64,000 bases of DNA from Terrabacter sp040702505 (lineage in GTDB: Bacteria > Actinomycetota > Actinomycetes > Actinomycetales > Dermatophilaceae): assembly GCF_040702505.1 (NCBI RefSeq), contig NZ_JBFBLC010000001.1, positions 434,001-498,000 on the forward strand, written 5' to 3'. The stretch's first letter is position 1; every line of letters starts with the position of its first letter. A program made the translations under genes and the position numbers. Under the pieces are notes generated by a model, which ran no database searches, was not told the DNA's origin, and worked only from the letters and a program-made list of their open reading frames with translations. Positions 9,037-16,734 of the stretch are shown here, piece by piece.

Positions 9037-9483
9037 ATGAAGCTCATTCTCACGCACGAGGTCAGCGGTCTCGGTGAGGCCGGCGACATCATCGAGGTCA
9101 AGGACGGCTACGGCCGCAACTTCCTGCTGCCGCGTGGTCTCGCGACCCCGTGGACCAAGGGCGGCCAGAAGCAGGTCGACGCCCTGACCAAGGGCCGCGA
9201 GGTCCGCGCGATCAAGGACCTCGACACGGCCAAGGGCGTCAAGGGCCAGCTCGAGGCGACGTCGGTGCAGGTCCCGGCCAAGTCCGGCCAGTCCGGCCGC
9301 CTCTTCGGCGCCGTCAGCAACGGTGACATCGCCGCGGCCGTGAAGGCTGCCGGTGGCCCCGAGCTCGACAAGCGCAAGATCGAGGTCAAGCAGGCCATCA
9401 AGACGCTCGGCTCCTACGAGGCGACCGTCCGTCTGCACCCCGAGGTCGCGGCGACCCTGAAGTTCGAGGTCGTCTCCGCCTGA
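9037..9483 (+). CDS. rplI: 50S ribosomal protein L9
   Basis: Large-subunit protein that binds 23S rRNA near the L1 stalk and helps keep the reading frame. The 148 residues include the N-terminal RNA-binding domain (MKLILTHEVSGLGEAGDIIEV then GYGRNFLLPRGLA), the long linker helix and the C-terminal domain. It is the last gene of the operon, closed by a 12-bp hairpin 28 nt after the stop. In mycobacteria dnaB follows shortly; here about 16 kb of other genes intervene. Confidence 0.98.
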   Translation: MKLILTHEVSGLGEAGDIIEVKDGYGRNFLLPRGLATPWTKGGQKQVDALTKGREVRAIKDLDTAKGVKGQLEATSVQVPAKSGQSGRLFGAVSNGDIAAAVKAAGGPELDKRKIEVKQAIKTLGSYEATVRLHPEVAATLKFEVVSA

Positions 9484-9510
9484 GCGAGCTGCTCAGCCTC
9501 ACGCACGGCC

Positions 9511-9547
9511 GAAGGGCCGGGACCCGCACCGCGGTTCCCGGCCCTTC
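9511..9547 (+). terminator. Terminator of the rpsF-rplI operon
   Basis: GAAGGGCCGGGA (9511-9522) pairs perfectly with TCCCGGCCCTTC (9536-9547) across a 13-nt loop. No T-run follows, as is usual for strong GC hairpins in actinobacteria. It lies between the convergent rplI and the small secreted-protein gene, so it may serve both directions. Confidence 0.75.
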
Positions 9548-9602
9548 GCCATGTCCCGGGCCGCTTCGACGCGGCCCGCGTGCCCAACCCCTCCCCTCCA
9601 AC

Positions 9603-9676
9603 GTCGAGTGGGCACTTTGCGTCACTTGTCCACACACCCACAACGTCGAGTGGGCACTTTGCTGCAGTTGTCCACA
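9603..9676 (+). repeat. Two copies of an 18-bp repeat, each followed by a DnaA-box-like 9-mer
   Basis: GTCGAGTGGGCACTTTGC occurs at 9603-9620 and 9645-9662. Each is followed after exactly 5 bp by TTGTCCACA (9626-9634 and 9668-9676), the DnaA box preferred in high-GC actinobacteria. The copies are 42 bp apart. They lie between the rplI terminator and the 3' end of the convergent secreted-protein gene. The core AGTG-GG-CACT is nearly symmetric, as for a dimeric protein site. Function unknown. Confidence 0.85.
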
Positions 9677-9688
9677 GCCCCCAGGTCG

Positions 9689-10105
9689 TCAGCCTCGACC
9701 GGTGACGGTGACCCGCACGTTGAAGAGGTCCCAGGTGCAGTCCCCGGCTGCGTCGCAGACCTCGAGAGTCGCCAGCGCCGTCGCCGAACCACGGGAGAGG
9801 TTCTCCCGAGGACCCGTGGTCGTCCACCGGTGCGTCACGCCGTCGCAGACGACGGAGGTCCCTGCCGTGTTGCCCACGGTGCTGCGGGTCGCCAGCTCGG
9901 TGTAGATCGAAGCGCTGCCGGCGCCGGTGCACGAGTAGGTGCCCGTCAGCGTCACGGTGTCGACGTTCAGAACCGCCTTCCGGTCGATGGTGACCGTGCC
10001 ACCGGTGGGCGCGCCGCCCGCGTGCGCGGGTGCGGCGGCCAGGGCGGACAGCGAGAGCGCGGCGGCGGTCAGGACTGCGGTGGTCAGGCTGCGCGAGATG
10101 TTCAT
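9689..10105 (-). CDS. Small secreted protein, DUF6299-like
   Basis: A 138-residue exported protein. A classical signal peptide (residues 1-27, MNISRS... then AAAPAHA) is followed by a beta-rich domain with four cysteines, in TYSCTG, VVCDGV and EVCDAAGDC, that could form two disulfides. The layout resembles the DUF6299 family of actinobacterial secreted proteins, but this is from memory of the pattern. The ATG at 10105 is chosen because AAGGGGA precedes it; in-frame codons further upstream read through repeat DNA. No functional partner is adjacent. Confidence 0.7.
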   Translation of the reverse strand: MNISRSLTTAVLTAAALSLSALAAAPAHAGGAPTGGTVTIDRKAVLNVDTVTLTGTYSCTGAGSASIYTELATRSTVGNTAGTSVVCDGVTHRWTTTGPRENLSRGSATALATLEVCDAAGDCTWDLFNVRVTVTGRG

Positions 10106-10185
10106 GATGGGTCCCCTTGTCTGGTGGGCCCGGTGGTCGAGCCCTGCCACCAGGACGACGGGCCGGGCCAATCGGTTGTCACGCC

Positions 10186-10255
10186 ACCCGATCGGCTTCT
10201 CATCCCGCCAGGTCGGCTTTTCAGCCCCCGCCGGCTCCTCAGCCCGGTCGGTCGG
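10186..10255. repeat. Degenerate ~21-bp tandem repeats in an intergenic region
   Basis: The 326-bp gap 10106-10432 between divergent genes contains three to four imperfect units resembling GATCGGCTTCTCATCCCGCC, GGTCGGCTTTTCAGCCCCCG and GGCTCCTCAGCCCGG. The rest of the gap holds one 18-bp repeat with its DnaA-box-like partner (10290-10321) and one GTATGCCG motif (10382-10389). I see no gene in it. Confidence 0.5.
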
Positions 10256-10289
10256 CCCCAGCGGCCGCCGCCCTCGTGCACCACGCCGC

Positions 10290-10321
10290 GTCGAGTGGGC
10301 ACTTTGCGTCACTCATCCACA
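10290..10321 (+). repeat. Third copy of the 18-bp repeat with a DnaA-box-like partner
   Basis: GTCGAGTGGGCACTTTGC at 10290-10307 is followed after 5 bp by TCATCCACA (10313-10321). This fits the looser actinobacterial DnaA box (pyrimidine-pyrimidine-N-TCCACA). Orientation and spacing equal those of the two copies at 9.6 kb. Confidence 0.8.
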
Positions 10322-10432
10322 CCCCCTTCGTGAGCGACGTCGTCGTGCACAGGCGCCGACGGGCTCGCTGCACCTACAGCCGTATGCCGTCACCGTGGAG
10401 ACACACCACAGCGCAGCAGGAGGGCGGCACGC

Positions 10433-10957
10433 ATGGACGACGTCAGAGTCGAGCAATGGCTGGACCAGGAGGACCGACGGGTCATCCAGAACATCAGGAC
10501 GCACGGGTGCTCCCTCCAATACGTCTTCCCGAATGAGGCAGGCGAAGTCCCGACCCCGTTCTGCTACACGATCGGCCTCTTCGGGCTCGGCCATCCCGAG
10601 CTGCTCGTGTTCGGGCTCGACTTCTCCAGCGCAGCAGGTCTGCTCAATCACCTGCACGAACTGGTGGCCCAGGGGCGCGATCTCGTGCCGGGTGAGGTGC
10701 TGGCCTTCGACGGACATGACGAGACGTATCTGGTCGAGGAGGTGCCGAACCCTGGCGAGATCCTCTTCGCCGCGAACCGCCACTACGTCCGCCCGTCCGA
10801 GTTCTCGGTGCCAGCCCTGCAGCTGACGTGGTCGGTGAACGGCGCCTTCCCGTGGGACGAGGGCTACCCCTATCAGCCGAAGAGCCAGCCGCGACCGGGT
10901 GACTTCTCGGCCGTCGTCGACCGGACGGATCATGACGGGCCTTGCGGCTGCTGCTGA
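10433..10957 (+). CDS. DUF4262 domain protein
   Basis: A 174-residue cytoplasmic protein of the DUF4262 family, whose biochemical role is unknown. Typical features are the block FCYTIGLFGLGHPELLVFGL near residues 42-61 and a C-terminal PWDEGYPYQPKSQPRPG segment. It ends in a Cys-rich tip (CGCC). A GGAGGG ribosome site precedes the ATG. Its 3' end overlaps the start of the following AbiEi-like gene by 26 nt, suggesting joint expression. Confidence 0.85.
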   Translation: MDDVRVEQWLDQEDRRVIQNIRTHGCSLQYVFPNEAGEVPTPFCYTIGLFGLGHPELLVFGLDFSSAAGLLNHLHELVAQGRDLVPGEVLAFDGHDETYLVEEVPNPGEILFAANRHYVRPSEFSVPALQLTWSVNGAFPWDEGYPYQPKSQPRPGDFSAVVDRTDHDGPCGCC

Positions 10958-11978
10958 GCCGCCACTGGTCCGAGTGGCCGGGGTGGCCGTGCCCGCACGC
11001 CCCTTCCTGAGGCGTCACGCGCTCGCCGAGGATGTCCCCGAACGCGTGCTGGACTCGCCGTTGCTCACGCGCCCGACCCGAGGCGTGCGTTCGGTGACCG
11101 CGCCGCTCTCGCTGGCCGAGCGAGCGGCCGCCGTCGTGCCGGCCCTTCCGTCGGATGCAGCCTTCTCGCACGTGACAGCCGCAGCGTTGCACGGCCTGCC
11201 ACTCTCCTACGCGCTCGAGAGTGACGGGCGCCTCCACGTGTCGGGCCCTCTCGACACCCGCCGTATGCGTCGTCCGGGTGTCGTCGCGCACCGGTGCCTT
11301 CACCCACGCAGCCGCGACAGCGTCGACGGTCTGCCGGTCGTGGGCCTGGCCGACACCTGGGTCGACCTGGGTGAGCTCGTCGGACGAGGCAAGCCCGCCG
11401 GGCTCGACGATCTCATCGTGGTCGGCGACGCCATAGCGACCCGTCTGCGCGCCGTCGCTCCGCTACGCGACGCCCTCATGACGCGGGTCCGACCACGAGG
11501 AAAGGTGACCCTGCTCGAGGCGCTGCTGGAGATCCGGGTCGGGTCCGCCTCTCCCCGAGAGACATTGGCGCGCCTGATGCTGGTTCGATGTGGGCTGCCC
11601 GAGCCCCAGCTGAACCACCCGGTGCTCGACGAGATGGGCATCCTGCTCGGCTACGCCGACCTGCTCTGGACCGAGCAGCTGGTGGCGGGGGAGTACCAGG
11701 GCGAGGAGTTCCATGACGGCGACGAGGAGCGGGCGCGAGACGGGCGTCGCAGGACCCGCTTCGAGCGGCACGCCGGAGTGCGCGTCGAGGAGATCTGGAA
11801 GGCTGACATGGCCACGCGGTCGGACCGAGAGGCATGTGTGCTGCGATTTGCCGAGGCGCTGGGCATCCAGCCGTCCGAGCTTGACCTGAGCAAGGCCGAG
11901 CCGCGGTTCTTCTCGACCTACGCCATGGACGTCGCCGAGCAGCGTGCGATGCGCCGTAACGCCCCTGGATGCTTCTGA
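10932..11978 (+). CDS. AbiEi-like N-terminus with DUF559/VSR-like endonuclease-fold C-terminus
   Basis: A 348-residue protein of a large actinobacterial family often annotated as hypothetical. The N-terminal part (about 30-150) resembles the AbiEi antitoxin-type winged-helix region: ALPSDAAFSHVTAAALHGLPL, then DTRRMRRPGVVAHR. The C-terminal part (about 210-320) resembles a PD-(D/E)XK fold, with D in GYADLLW followed by E-Y-Q in VAGEYQGEEFH. No toxin partner is next to it, so it is probably not a classical AbiE pair. The ATG at 10932 is one of several possible starts; a GTG at 10969 is an alternative. Confidence 0.7.
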   Translation: MTGLAAAAEPPLVRVAGVAVPARPFLRRHALAEDVPERVLDSPLLTRPTRGVRSVTAPLSLAERAAAVVPALPSDAAFSHVTAAALHGLPLSYALESDGRLHVSGPLDTRRMRRPGVVAHRCLHPRSRDSVDGLPVVGLADTWVDLGELVGRGKPAGLDDLIVVGDAIATRLRAVAPLRDALMTRVRPRGKVTLLEALLEIRVGSASPRETLARLMLVRCGLPEPQLNHPVLDEMGILLGYADLLWTEQLVAGEYQGEEFHDGDEERARDGRRRTRFERHAGVRVEEIWKADMATRSDREACVLRFAEALGIQPSELDLSKAEPRFFSTYAMDVAEQRAMRRNAPGCF

Positions 11979-11999
11979 GCATTCGCGGGCGCGGGCGTC

Positions 12000-12115
12000 G
12001 CAAAGTGCCCACTCGACTTGATGGGTGTCGGAAAGTGCCCACTCGACTTGGGGGCGTCGGAAAGTGCCCACTCGTCTTGGAGGGGTGGCAGTGCGTGGCA
12101 AAGTGCCCACTCGAC
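12000..12115 (-). repeat. Array of four inverted-orientation copies of the 18-bp repeat
   Basis: Copies at 12000-12017, 12030-12047, 12059-12076 and 12098-12115 read GCAAAGTGCCCACTCGAC, GGAAAGTGCCCACTCGAC, GGAAAGTGCCCACTCGTC and GCAAAGTGCCCACTCGAC. Each is followed by TTG. Gaps are 12, 11 and 21 bp. The array fills the space between two convergent genes and ends 3 bp from the cebR stop. Unlike the copies at 9.6-10.3 kb, none has a DnaA-box-like partner. Equal repeats with short unequal gaps do not fit a CRISPR. Confidence 0.85.
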
Positions 12116-12118
12116 TTG

Positions 12119-13150
12119 TCAGGTGGAGTCGCGGACGACCAAGTGGGTGTCGAGGGTGGTGACTCGGGGCGGGGAGCCGCCGGCGAGCAGCCGCAGGAGC
12201 GTGTCGGCCATGGCGACGCCCATCTCCTGCGACGGCTGGGCCACGGTCGTGAGGCCGACCTTGCCGCGGGTCGCGTACTTGCTGTTGTCGAAGCCGACGA
12301 CCGCGACGTCCTCCGGGACGCGCAGCCCCCGCTCCTCGAGGGCGAGCAGCGCACCGCTGGCCATCAGGTCGCTCGCCACGAAGATCGCGTCGAGGTCCGG
12401 GTAGGTGTCCACGAGCGTCAGCGCGGCCCGGATGCCGCCGGCCTCGGTGAAGTCGCCGTGCGCCACCCGGTGGTCCGGCATCCCAGCGGCGTGCAGCGCG
12501 TCGTGCCAGCCCTGCTCGCGGTCGACAGATGCCGGCATGTCCGTGGGCCCGGTGATCGTGGCGATGGCCGTGCGGCCGCGCTCGATGAGGTGCTGCGTCG
12601 CCGTCACCGCGCCGAGCCGGTTGTCGACGTCGATGTAGTAGTCGCCGTCCTGGGCGATCTCGCCGATCGGTCGACCACCGAAGACGACCGGCAGCGACTT
12701 GGCCAGCGAGGCCAGGAAGTGGTCGCCCGAGTGGTGCGACACGACGATGGCTCCGTCGACGTTGCCGCCGAGCAGGTAGCGGCGGGTCTTCTCCGACGGC
12801 GAGCTCGGGTGCGTCAGCTGCAGGTTGAGCACGTAGTCGCTGTCGTCGAGCCGGTCGCTGATGCCCTGCACGACGTCGGCGAAGTAGGGGTCGCCGAAGA
12901 AGCGGTGCGCGTCCTCGGGCACGACCAGCGCAATCGACATCGTTGCCCGCGCGACGAGCGACCGCGCCGCCCGGTTGGGCACGTAGTTGAGCTCGGCGAT
13001 CGCCTTCTCGACGACCGCGAGCACGTCGGGGCTCACGCGCGGCGAGCCGTTGATGACGCGCGAGACCGTGGCCCGGGACACGCCGGCCACCCGGGCGACC
13101 TCCTCGAGGGTCGGTCGCCCGACGGGGGTGGCCAGCGTCCCGTCGCTCAT
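12119..13150 (-). CDS. cebR: LacI-family repressor of cellobiose use, CebR/CelR-type
   Basis: Represses cellobiose uptake genes and is expected to release DNA when a cello-oligosaccharide binds. The 343 residues include an N-terminal LacI helix-turn-helix (about 11-60, RPTLEEVARVAGVSRATVSRV, hinge RSLVARAT) and a periplasmic-binding-protein-like sensor domain. Its ATG overlaps the bglC stop (ATGA), making it the last gene of the cebEFG-bglC-cebR operon. Two operators of the CebR kind lie upstream of cebE at 18.1 kb. The specificity call rests on this operator and on the neighbouring beta-glucosidase. Confidence 0.85.
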   Translation of the reverse strand: MSDGTLATPVGRPTLEEVARVAGVSRATVSRVINGSPRVSPDVLAVVEKAIAELNYVPNRAARSLVARATMSIALVVPEDAHRFFGDPYFADVVQGISDRLDDSDYVLNLQLTHPSSPSEKTRRYLLGGNVDGAIVVSHHSGDHFLASLAKSLPVVFGGRPIGEIAQDGDYYIDVDNRLGAVTATQHLIERGRTAIATITGPTDMPASVDREQGWHDALHAAGMPDHRVAHGDFTEAGGIRAALTLVDTYPDLDAIFVASDLMASGALLALEERGLRVPEDVAVVGFDNSKYATRGKVGLTTVAQPSQEMGVAMADTLLRLLAGGSPPRVTTLDTHLVVRDST

Positions 13151-14721
13151 GCCTGCAATTGTGCCGCTGGATCGGCCCCGTCGCGGTCCGGCCCCGCCGA
13201 CGACGAGGAAGCCCCGGCCGCCTGCAGGTCCCACGGGACGGGCAGCCGGCGTGTGGCGATGACCCGCGCGTAGTCGAGGGCGCTCGCCTTGGGTGTGCGC
13301 TCCTGGGTGTCGTAGTCGACCCGGACGAGCCCGAAGCGCTTCGCGTAGCCCCACGCCCACTCGAAGTTGTCCATCAGCGACCAGTAGAAGTAGCCACGCA
13401 CCGGCACCCCCGCCTCGATGGCGTCGAGGACCGCCCCGAGGTGCGCGCGGACGTATGCCGTCCGGTGGCGGTCGTCGACGAACCCGCGGTCGTCGGGCAC
13501 GTCGTCGAAGGCGGCGCCGTTCTCGGTCACGTGCAGGGCGACCCCGGCCGGGCCCGCATACTCCTCGTGCAGCCGGACGAGGAGCCGGGTCAGGCCCTCG
13601 GGCTGGACGGGCCAGCCCATCGACGTCGTCGGCAGCCCGCTCGGATGGGTGTGCACGCCGTCGGCCGCCGGGAAGGGCGAGCGGGTGGGGCGAGCGGTCG
13701 CCGGCACCGAGTCCGGCACCGAGTCGGCCACGCTGGTCGCGACGGCCGGTCGGGCGCTGACCGTCGAGCCGTTGTAGTAGTTGACGCCGAGCACGTCGAT
13801 CGGGGTCGAGATGACGTCGAGGTCACCGTCCAGGATGTGGTCCTCGAGTCCCAGGTGGCGGACGTCCTCGAGCACGTCCGCCGGGTAGGCACCGCGGAAG
13901 ATCGGGTCGAGGAAGATCCGGTTCATCTGCCCGTCGATGCGGCGGGCGGCATCACGGTCACCGGCGTCCTGGGGATCGACCGGGTCGGCGACGGTGAAGT
14001 TGAGCGTGAGCCCGAGCTCGAGCGAGGCGTCGCGCGCTCGCAGCTCCTGCACGGTCCGGCCGTGTGCGAGCAGCAGGTGGTGCGCGGCGGCGAGGCCGTC
14101 GGCGGGTGAGGAGCCTCCGGGGGCGTGCTCGCCCCCCGTGTAGCCGAGGAACGCGGAGCACCACGGCTCGTTGAGGGTCGTCCACGTGCTCACGCGGTCG
14201 CCGAGCCGGTCGTGGACGGCCAGCGCGTACTCGACGAAGCGGTCGACGGTCGACCGGGACGTCCAGCCACCCAGGTCCTCGAGCGCCTGCGGCAGGTCCC
14301 AGTGGTAGAGCGTCAGCCACGGCGCGATGTCGGCCTCGAGAAGCGAGTCGACGAGCCGCTCGTAGAAGTCGAGGCCCTTGGCGTTGACCGGCCCGCCATC
14401 CGGGCACACGCGGTCCCAGGAGGTCGAGAAGCGGTAGGACTGCATCCCGAGCGAACGCATCAGCTCAACGTCAGCGGCATACCGGTGGTAGTGGTCGCAC
14501 GCGACGTCGCCGGTGTCGCCGGCGACGACGGCGCCCGGCGTGTGCGCGAAGGTGTCCCAGATGGAGTCGGTGCGCCCGTCCTCGTGCCGGGCCCCCTCGA
14601 TCTGGTAGGCGGCCGTCGCAACACCGAGGACGAAGTCTTGCGGCAGCGAACGCGTCTGCGCCACAACGAGGTCGGGTCCCGAGACGGTGGAGGGGGAGTG
14701 GGTGCGCGTCTGGGCGGTCAT
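13147..14721 (-). CDS. bglC: GH1 beta-glucosidase
   Basis: Cytoplasmic hydrolase that cleaves imported cellobiose and related beta-glucosides to glucose. A full-length GH1 barrel of 524 residues has acid/base Glu in TLNEP and nucleophile Glu in VTENG. Substrate-binding motifs YQIEGA, YHWDLPQ and FYWSLMDNFEW are present. An Ala/Pro/Ser-rich insert occurs around SVPDSVPATARP. No signal peptide is seen. The gene overlaps both its neighbours at ATGA junctions, so it is tightly coupled to the transporter. Aryl-glucosidase or other beta-glycosidase activity is possible. Confidence 0.93.
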   Translation of the reverse strand: MTAQTRTHSPSTVSGPDLVVAQTRSLPQDFVLGVATAAYQIEGARHEDGRTDSIWDTFAHTPGAVVAGDTGDVACDHYHRYAADVELMRSLGMQSYRFSTSWDRVCPDGGPVNAKGLDFYERLVDSLLEADIAPWLTLYHWDLPQALEDLGGWTSRSTVDRFVEYALAVHDRLGDRVSTWTTLNEPWCSAFLGYTGGEHAPGGSSPADGLAAAHHLLLAHGRTVQELRARDASLELGLTLNFTVADPVDPQDAGDRDAARRIDGQMNRIFLDPIFRGAYPADVLEDVRHLGLEDHILDGDLDVISTPIDVLGVNYYNGSTVSARPAVATSVADSVPDSVPATARPTRSPFPAADGVHTHPSGLPTTSMGWPVQPEGLTRLLVRLHEEYAGPAGVALHVTENGAAFDDVPDDRGFVDDRHRTAYVRAHLGAVLDAIEAGVPVRGYFYWSLMDNFEWAWGYAKRFGLVRVDYDTQERTPKASALDYARVIATRRLPVPWDLQAAGASSSSAGPDRDGADPAAQLQA

Positions 14722-15611
14722 CCCTTGACTGCTCCTTGCATGATGCCGGAGACGAGCTGCTTCCCGGCGAAGACGAACAGGACGATGAGGGGCAGCGCCA
14801 TGAGCACGACCCCGTTGAGCACGAGCGAGTAGTCGACGAAGTAGGCGGCCTGAAGCTGCTGCAGGGCGACGGGCAGCGTCGGGTTGCCGGGGTCGAGGAT
14901 GATGAACGGCCAGAAGAAGTTGGTCCACGTCGCGATGAAGGTGAACAGGCCCAGCATCGCCGCACCCGGGCGGGCGGCGGGCAGCGCGACGGACCAGAAG
15001 GTTCGCAGCGTCGAGGCGCCGTCGACGCGGGCCGCCTCGATGAGCTCGTCGGGCAGCGCCTCGGAGAGGTACTGCGTCATCCAGAAGACGCCGAAGGCGC
15101 TGACCGCGCTGGGCAGGATGACCGCCCACAGGCTGCCGATCCAGCCGAGCTTGCTCATCACGATGAAGAGCGGCACGATCCCGAGCTGCGTCGGCACCGC
15201 CATCGTCGCGATGACGAAGACGAGGAGGCCATTGCGCCCGCGGAAGCGCAGCTTGGCGAACGCGAAGCCGGCCATCGCCGAGAAGAGCACGACGAGCAGC
15301 GACACGGTCGTGCTGACGAGGAGGCTGTTGCCGAGGGCCTTCCAGAACGGGATCGTCGTGACGACGGTGCTCGCGTTCTGCAGGAAGTGCCCGCCCGGGA
15401 TGAACGAGTACGGGTCCTGGACGATCGCGGCGGAGTCCTTGCTGCCGATGACGAACGACCACCAGAGCGGGAACGCCGAGGCGAGCAGGACCACCACGAG
15501 GACGACGTATGCCGTCCGGCTGGCCTGGGTGCGGCGCACGAGTCGCGCGCCGCGTCGGGTGCTGCGCCCGCTGCGGACGACAGGGGCGGGGGTCAGGGTC
15601 GGGGCGGTCAT
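14718..15611 (-). CDS. cebG: Carbohydrate ABC transporter permease, CebG-type
   Basis: Inner-membrane permease of the MalG class, 297 residues, with six predicted helices beginning at about residue 33. The EAA loop that docks the ATPase is present as DELIEAARVDGAS. It starts on the stop of the preceding permease gene and its own stop overlaps the bglC start. No ATPase gene is in the operon. In Streptomyces-type systems a shared MsiK ATPase encoded elsewhere serves several sugar importers, and the same is likely here (inference). Confidence 0.9.
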   Translation of the reverse strand: MTAPTLTPAPVVRSGRSTRRGARLVRRTQASRTAYVVLVVVLLASAFPLWWSFVIGSKDSAAIVQDPYSFIPGGHFLQNASTVVTTIPFWKALGNSLLVSTTVSLLVVLFSAMAGFAFAKLRFRGRNGLLVFVIATMAVPTQLGIVPLFIVMSKLGWIGSLWAVILPSAVSAFGVFWMTQYLSEALPDELIEAARVDGASTLRTFWSVALPAARPGAAMLGLFTFIATWTNFFWPFIILDPGNPTLPVALQQLQAAYFVDYSLVLNGVVLMALPLIVLFVFAGKQLVSGIMQGAVKG

Positions 15612-16663
15612 CGCGATCCCTTCGAGGCGATGCGGCGGGTGACGAGGAAGTTGACGACCGCGAAGAGCACGACGATGAGGAAGAGCATCCACGCGACGGC
15701 GGCGGCCCGGCCGAAGTTCTTCTGCGTCCAGCCGAGCTGGTAGAGGTAGAGCGTCAGGGTCTGCCACTGCCGGTCGGCGCCGCCGAGGCCGTACTGGTCG
15801 TACATCCGGGGCTCGTCGAAGATCTGCAGCCCGCCGATGGTCGAGGTGATGACGACGAAGATGATCGTCGCGCGCAGCTGCGGGACGGTGATCGAGAAGA
15901 AGGTGCGGATGCGTCCGGCGCCGTCGATCATCGCCGCCTCGTAGTAGTCGCGCGGGATGGCCTGCATCGCGGCGAGGAAGATCAGGGCGTTGTAGCCGGT
16001 CCACCGGAAGTTGACCATCGTGGCGATCGCGACGTGGCTCGGGATGACCTCCTTGTGCCACTGGATCGGGTCGATGCCGACGAGGCCGAGCAGGTGGTTG
16101 ACCAGGCCGAACTTGTCGCCGAACAGGTCGCTGAAGATCAGGGCGACGGCGACCGGGGCCACGACGTAGGGCAGCAGGACGCCCATCCGCCAGAAGGTCC
16201 GGGCCCGCAGCCCGCTGTCGAGGGCGGCCGCGATGAGCAGCGCCGCGATGACCTGCGGCACGCTCGAGAGCAGGAAGATGCTGAGCGTGTTCTTCAGCGC
16301 GTTCCAGAAGTAGGGCTGGGCCAGCACGTCGGTGTAGTTCTTGAGCCCGACGAAGCTGCCCTGGCCGCCGATGAGGCTCCACTTGTGCAGCGAGACCCAC
16401 GCCGTGTAGAGCAGCGGGAAGAGCCCGACGATCCCGAAGAGGATGAAGAACGGGGAGATGTACGCGTAGGGTGCGCCCTTCTCGTCGAGCCGGGTGAGGC
16501 GTCGGCGCCACGCCGCCCGTGGCGGCAGGGGCGAGCGGTCCGTGAAGGGGGACGCCGCGGCGGGGGAGGTGGCCCGTCGATCGCCGGCGGACGGCATACC
16601 CGGTCTCGAAGGGTCGGGGCCCGCGGGCTGCGCGGGAGGGGGTGCGGGGGACTGGACGGTCAC
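15608..16663 (-). CDS. cebF: Carbohydrate ABC transporter permease, CebF-type
   Basis: Inner-membrane permease of the MalF class, 351 residues. A cytoplasmic Pro-rich extension of about 60 residues precedes the first helix (YISPFFILFGIVGLFPLLY). The EAA loop is YYEAAMIDGAGR. Start is GTG at 16663. It is separated from cebE by a 71-nt spacer containing a strong hairpin, and is coupled to cebG by a stop-start overlap. The N-terminal extension carries one CGGCATAC motif, which here encodes Gly-Met-Pro. Confidence 0.9.
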   Translation of the reverse strand: MTVQSPAPPPAQPAGPDPSRPGMPSAGDRRATSPAAASPFTDRSPLPPRAAWRRRLTRLDEKGAPYAYISPFFILFGIVGLFPLLYTAWVSLHKWSLIGGQGSFVGLKNYTDVLAQPYFWNALKNTLSIFLLSSVPQVIAALLIAAALDSGLRARTFWRMGVLLPYVVAPVAVALIFSDLFGDKFGLVNHLLGLVGIDPIQWHKEVIPSHVAIATMVNFRWTGYNALIFLAAMQAIPRDYYEAAMIDGAGRIRTFFSITVPQLRATIIFVVITSTIGGLQIFDEPRMYDQYGLGGADRQWQTLTLYLYQLGWTQKNFGRAAAVAWMLFLIVVLFAVVNFLVTRRIASKGSR

Positions 16664-16687
16664 GGCAGGTTCCGCTCGTCGGGCGGG

Positions 16688-16716
16688 GGCCCGGTGCCGG
16701 TGGGGGTCACCGGGCC
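16688..16716 (-). promoter_or_regulatory. Intercistronic hairpin between cebE and cebF
   Basis: GGCCCGGTG (16688-16696) pairs perfectly with CACCGGGCC (16708-16716) around an 11-nt loop, in the only sizeable gap of the operon. Hairpins between a binding-protein gene and its permeases often give the abundant binding protein more mRNA than the permeases. That role here is inferred. Confidence 0.55.
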
Positions 16717-16734
16717 ACCCGCGGTTCGGTCAGG

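Noticed and set aside
12000..12115. CRISPR-like array
   Set aside because: Repeats are only 18 bp, gaps are 11-21 bp and partly similar, copies occur singly elsewhere and there are no cas genes.
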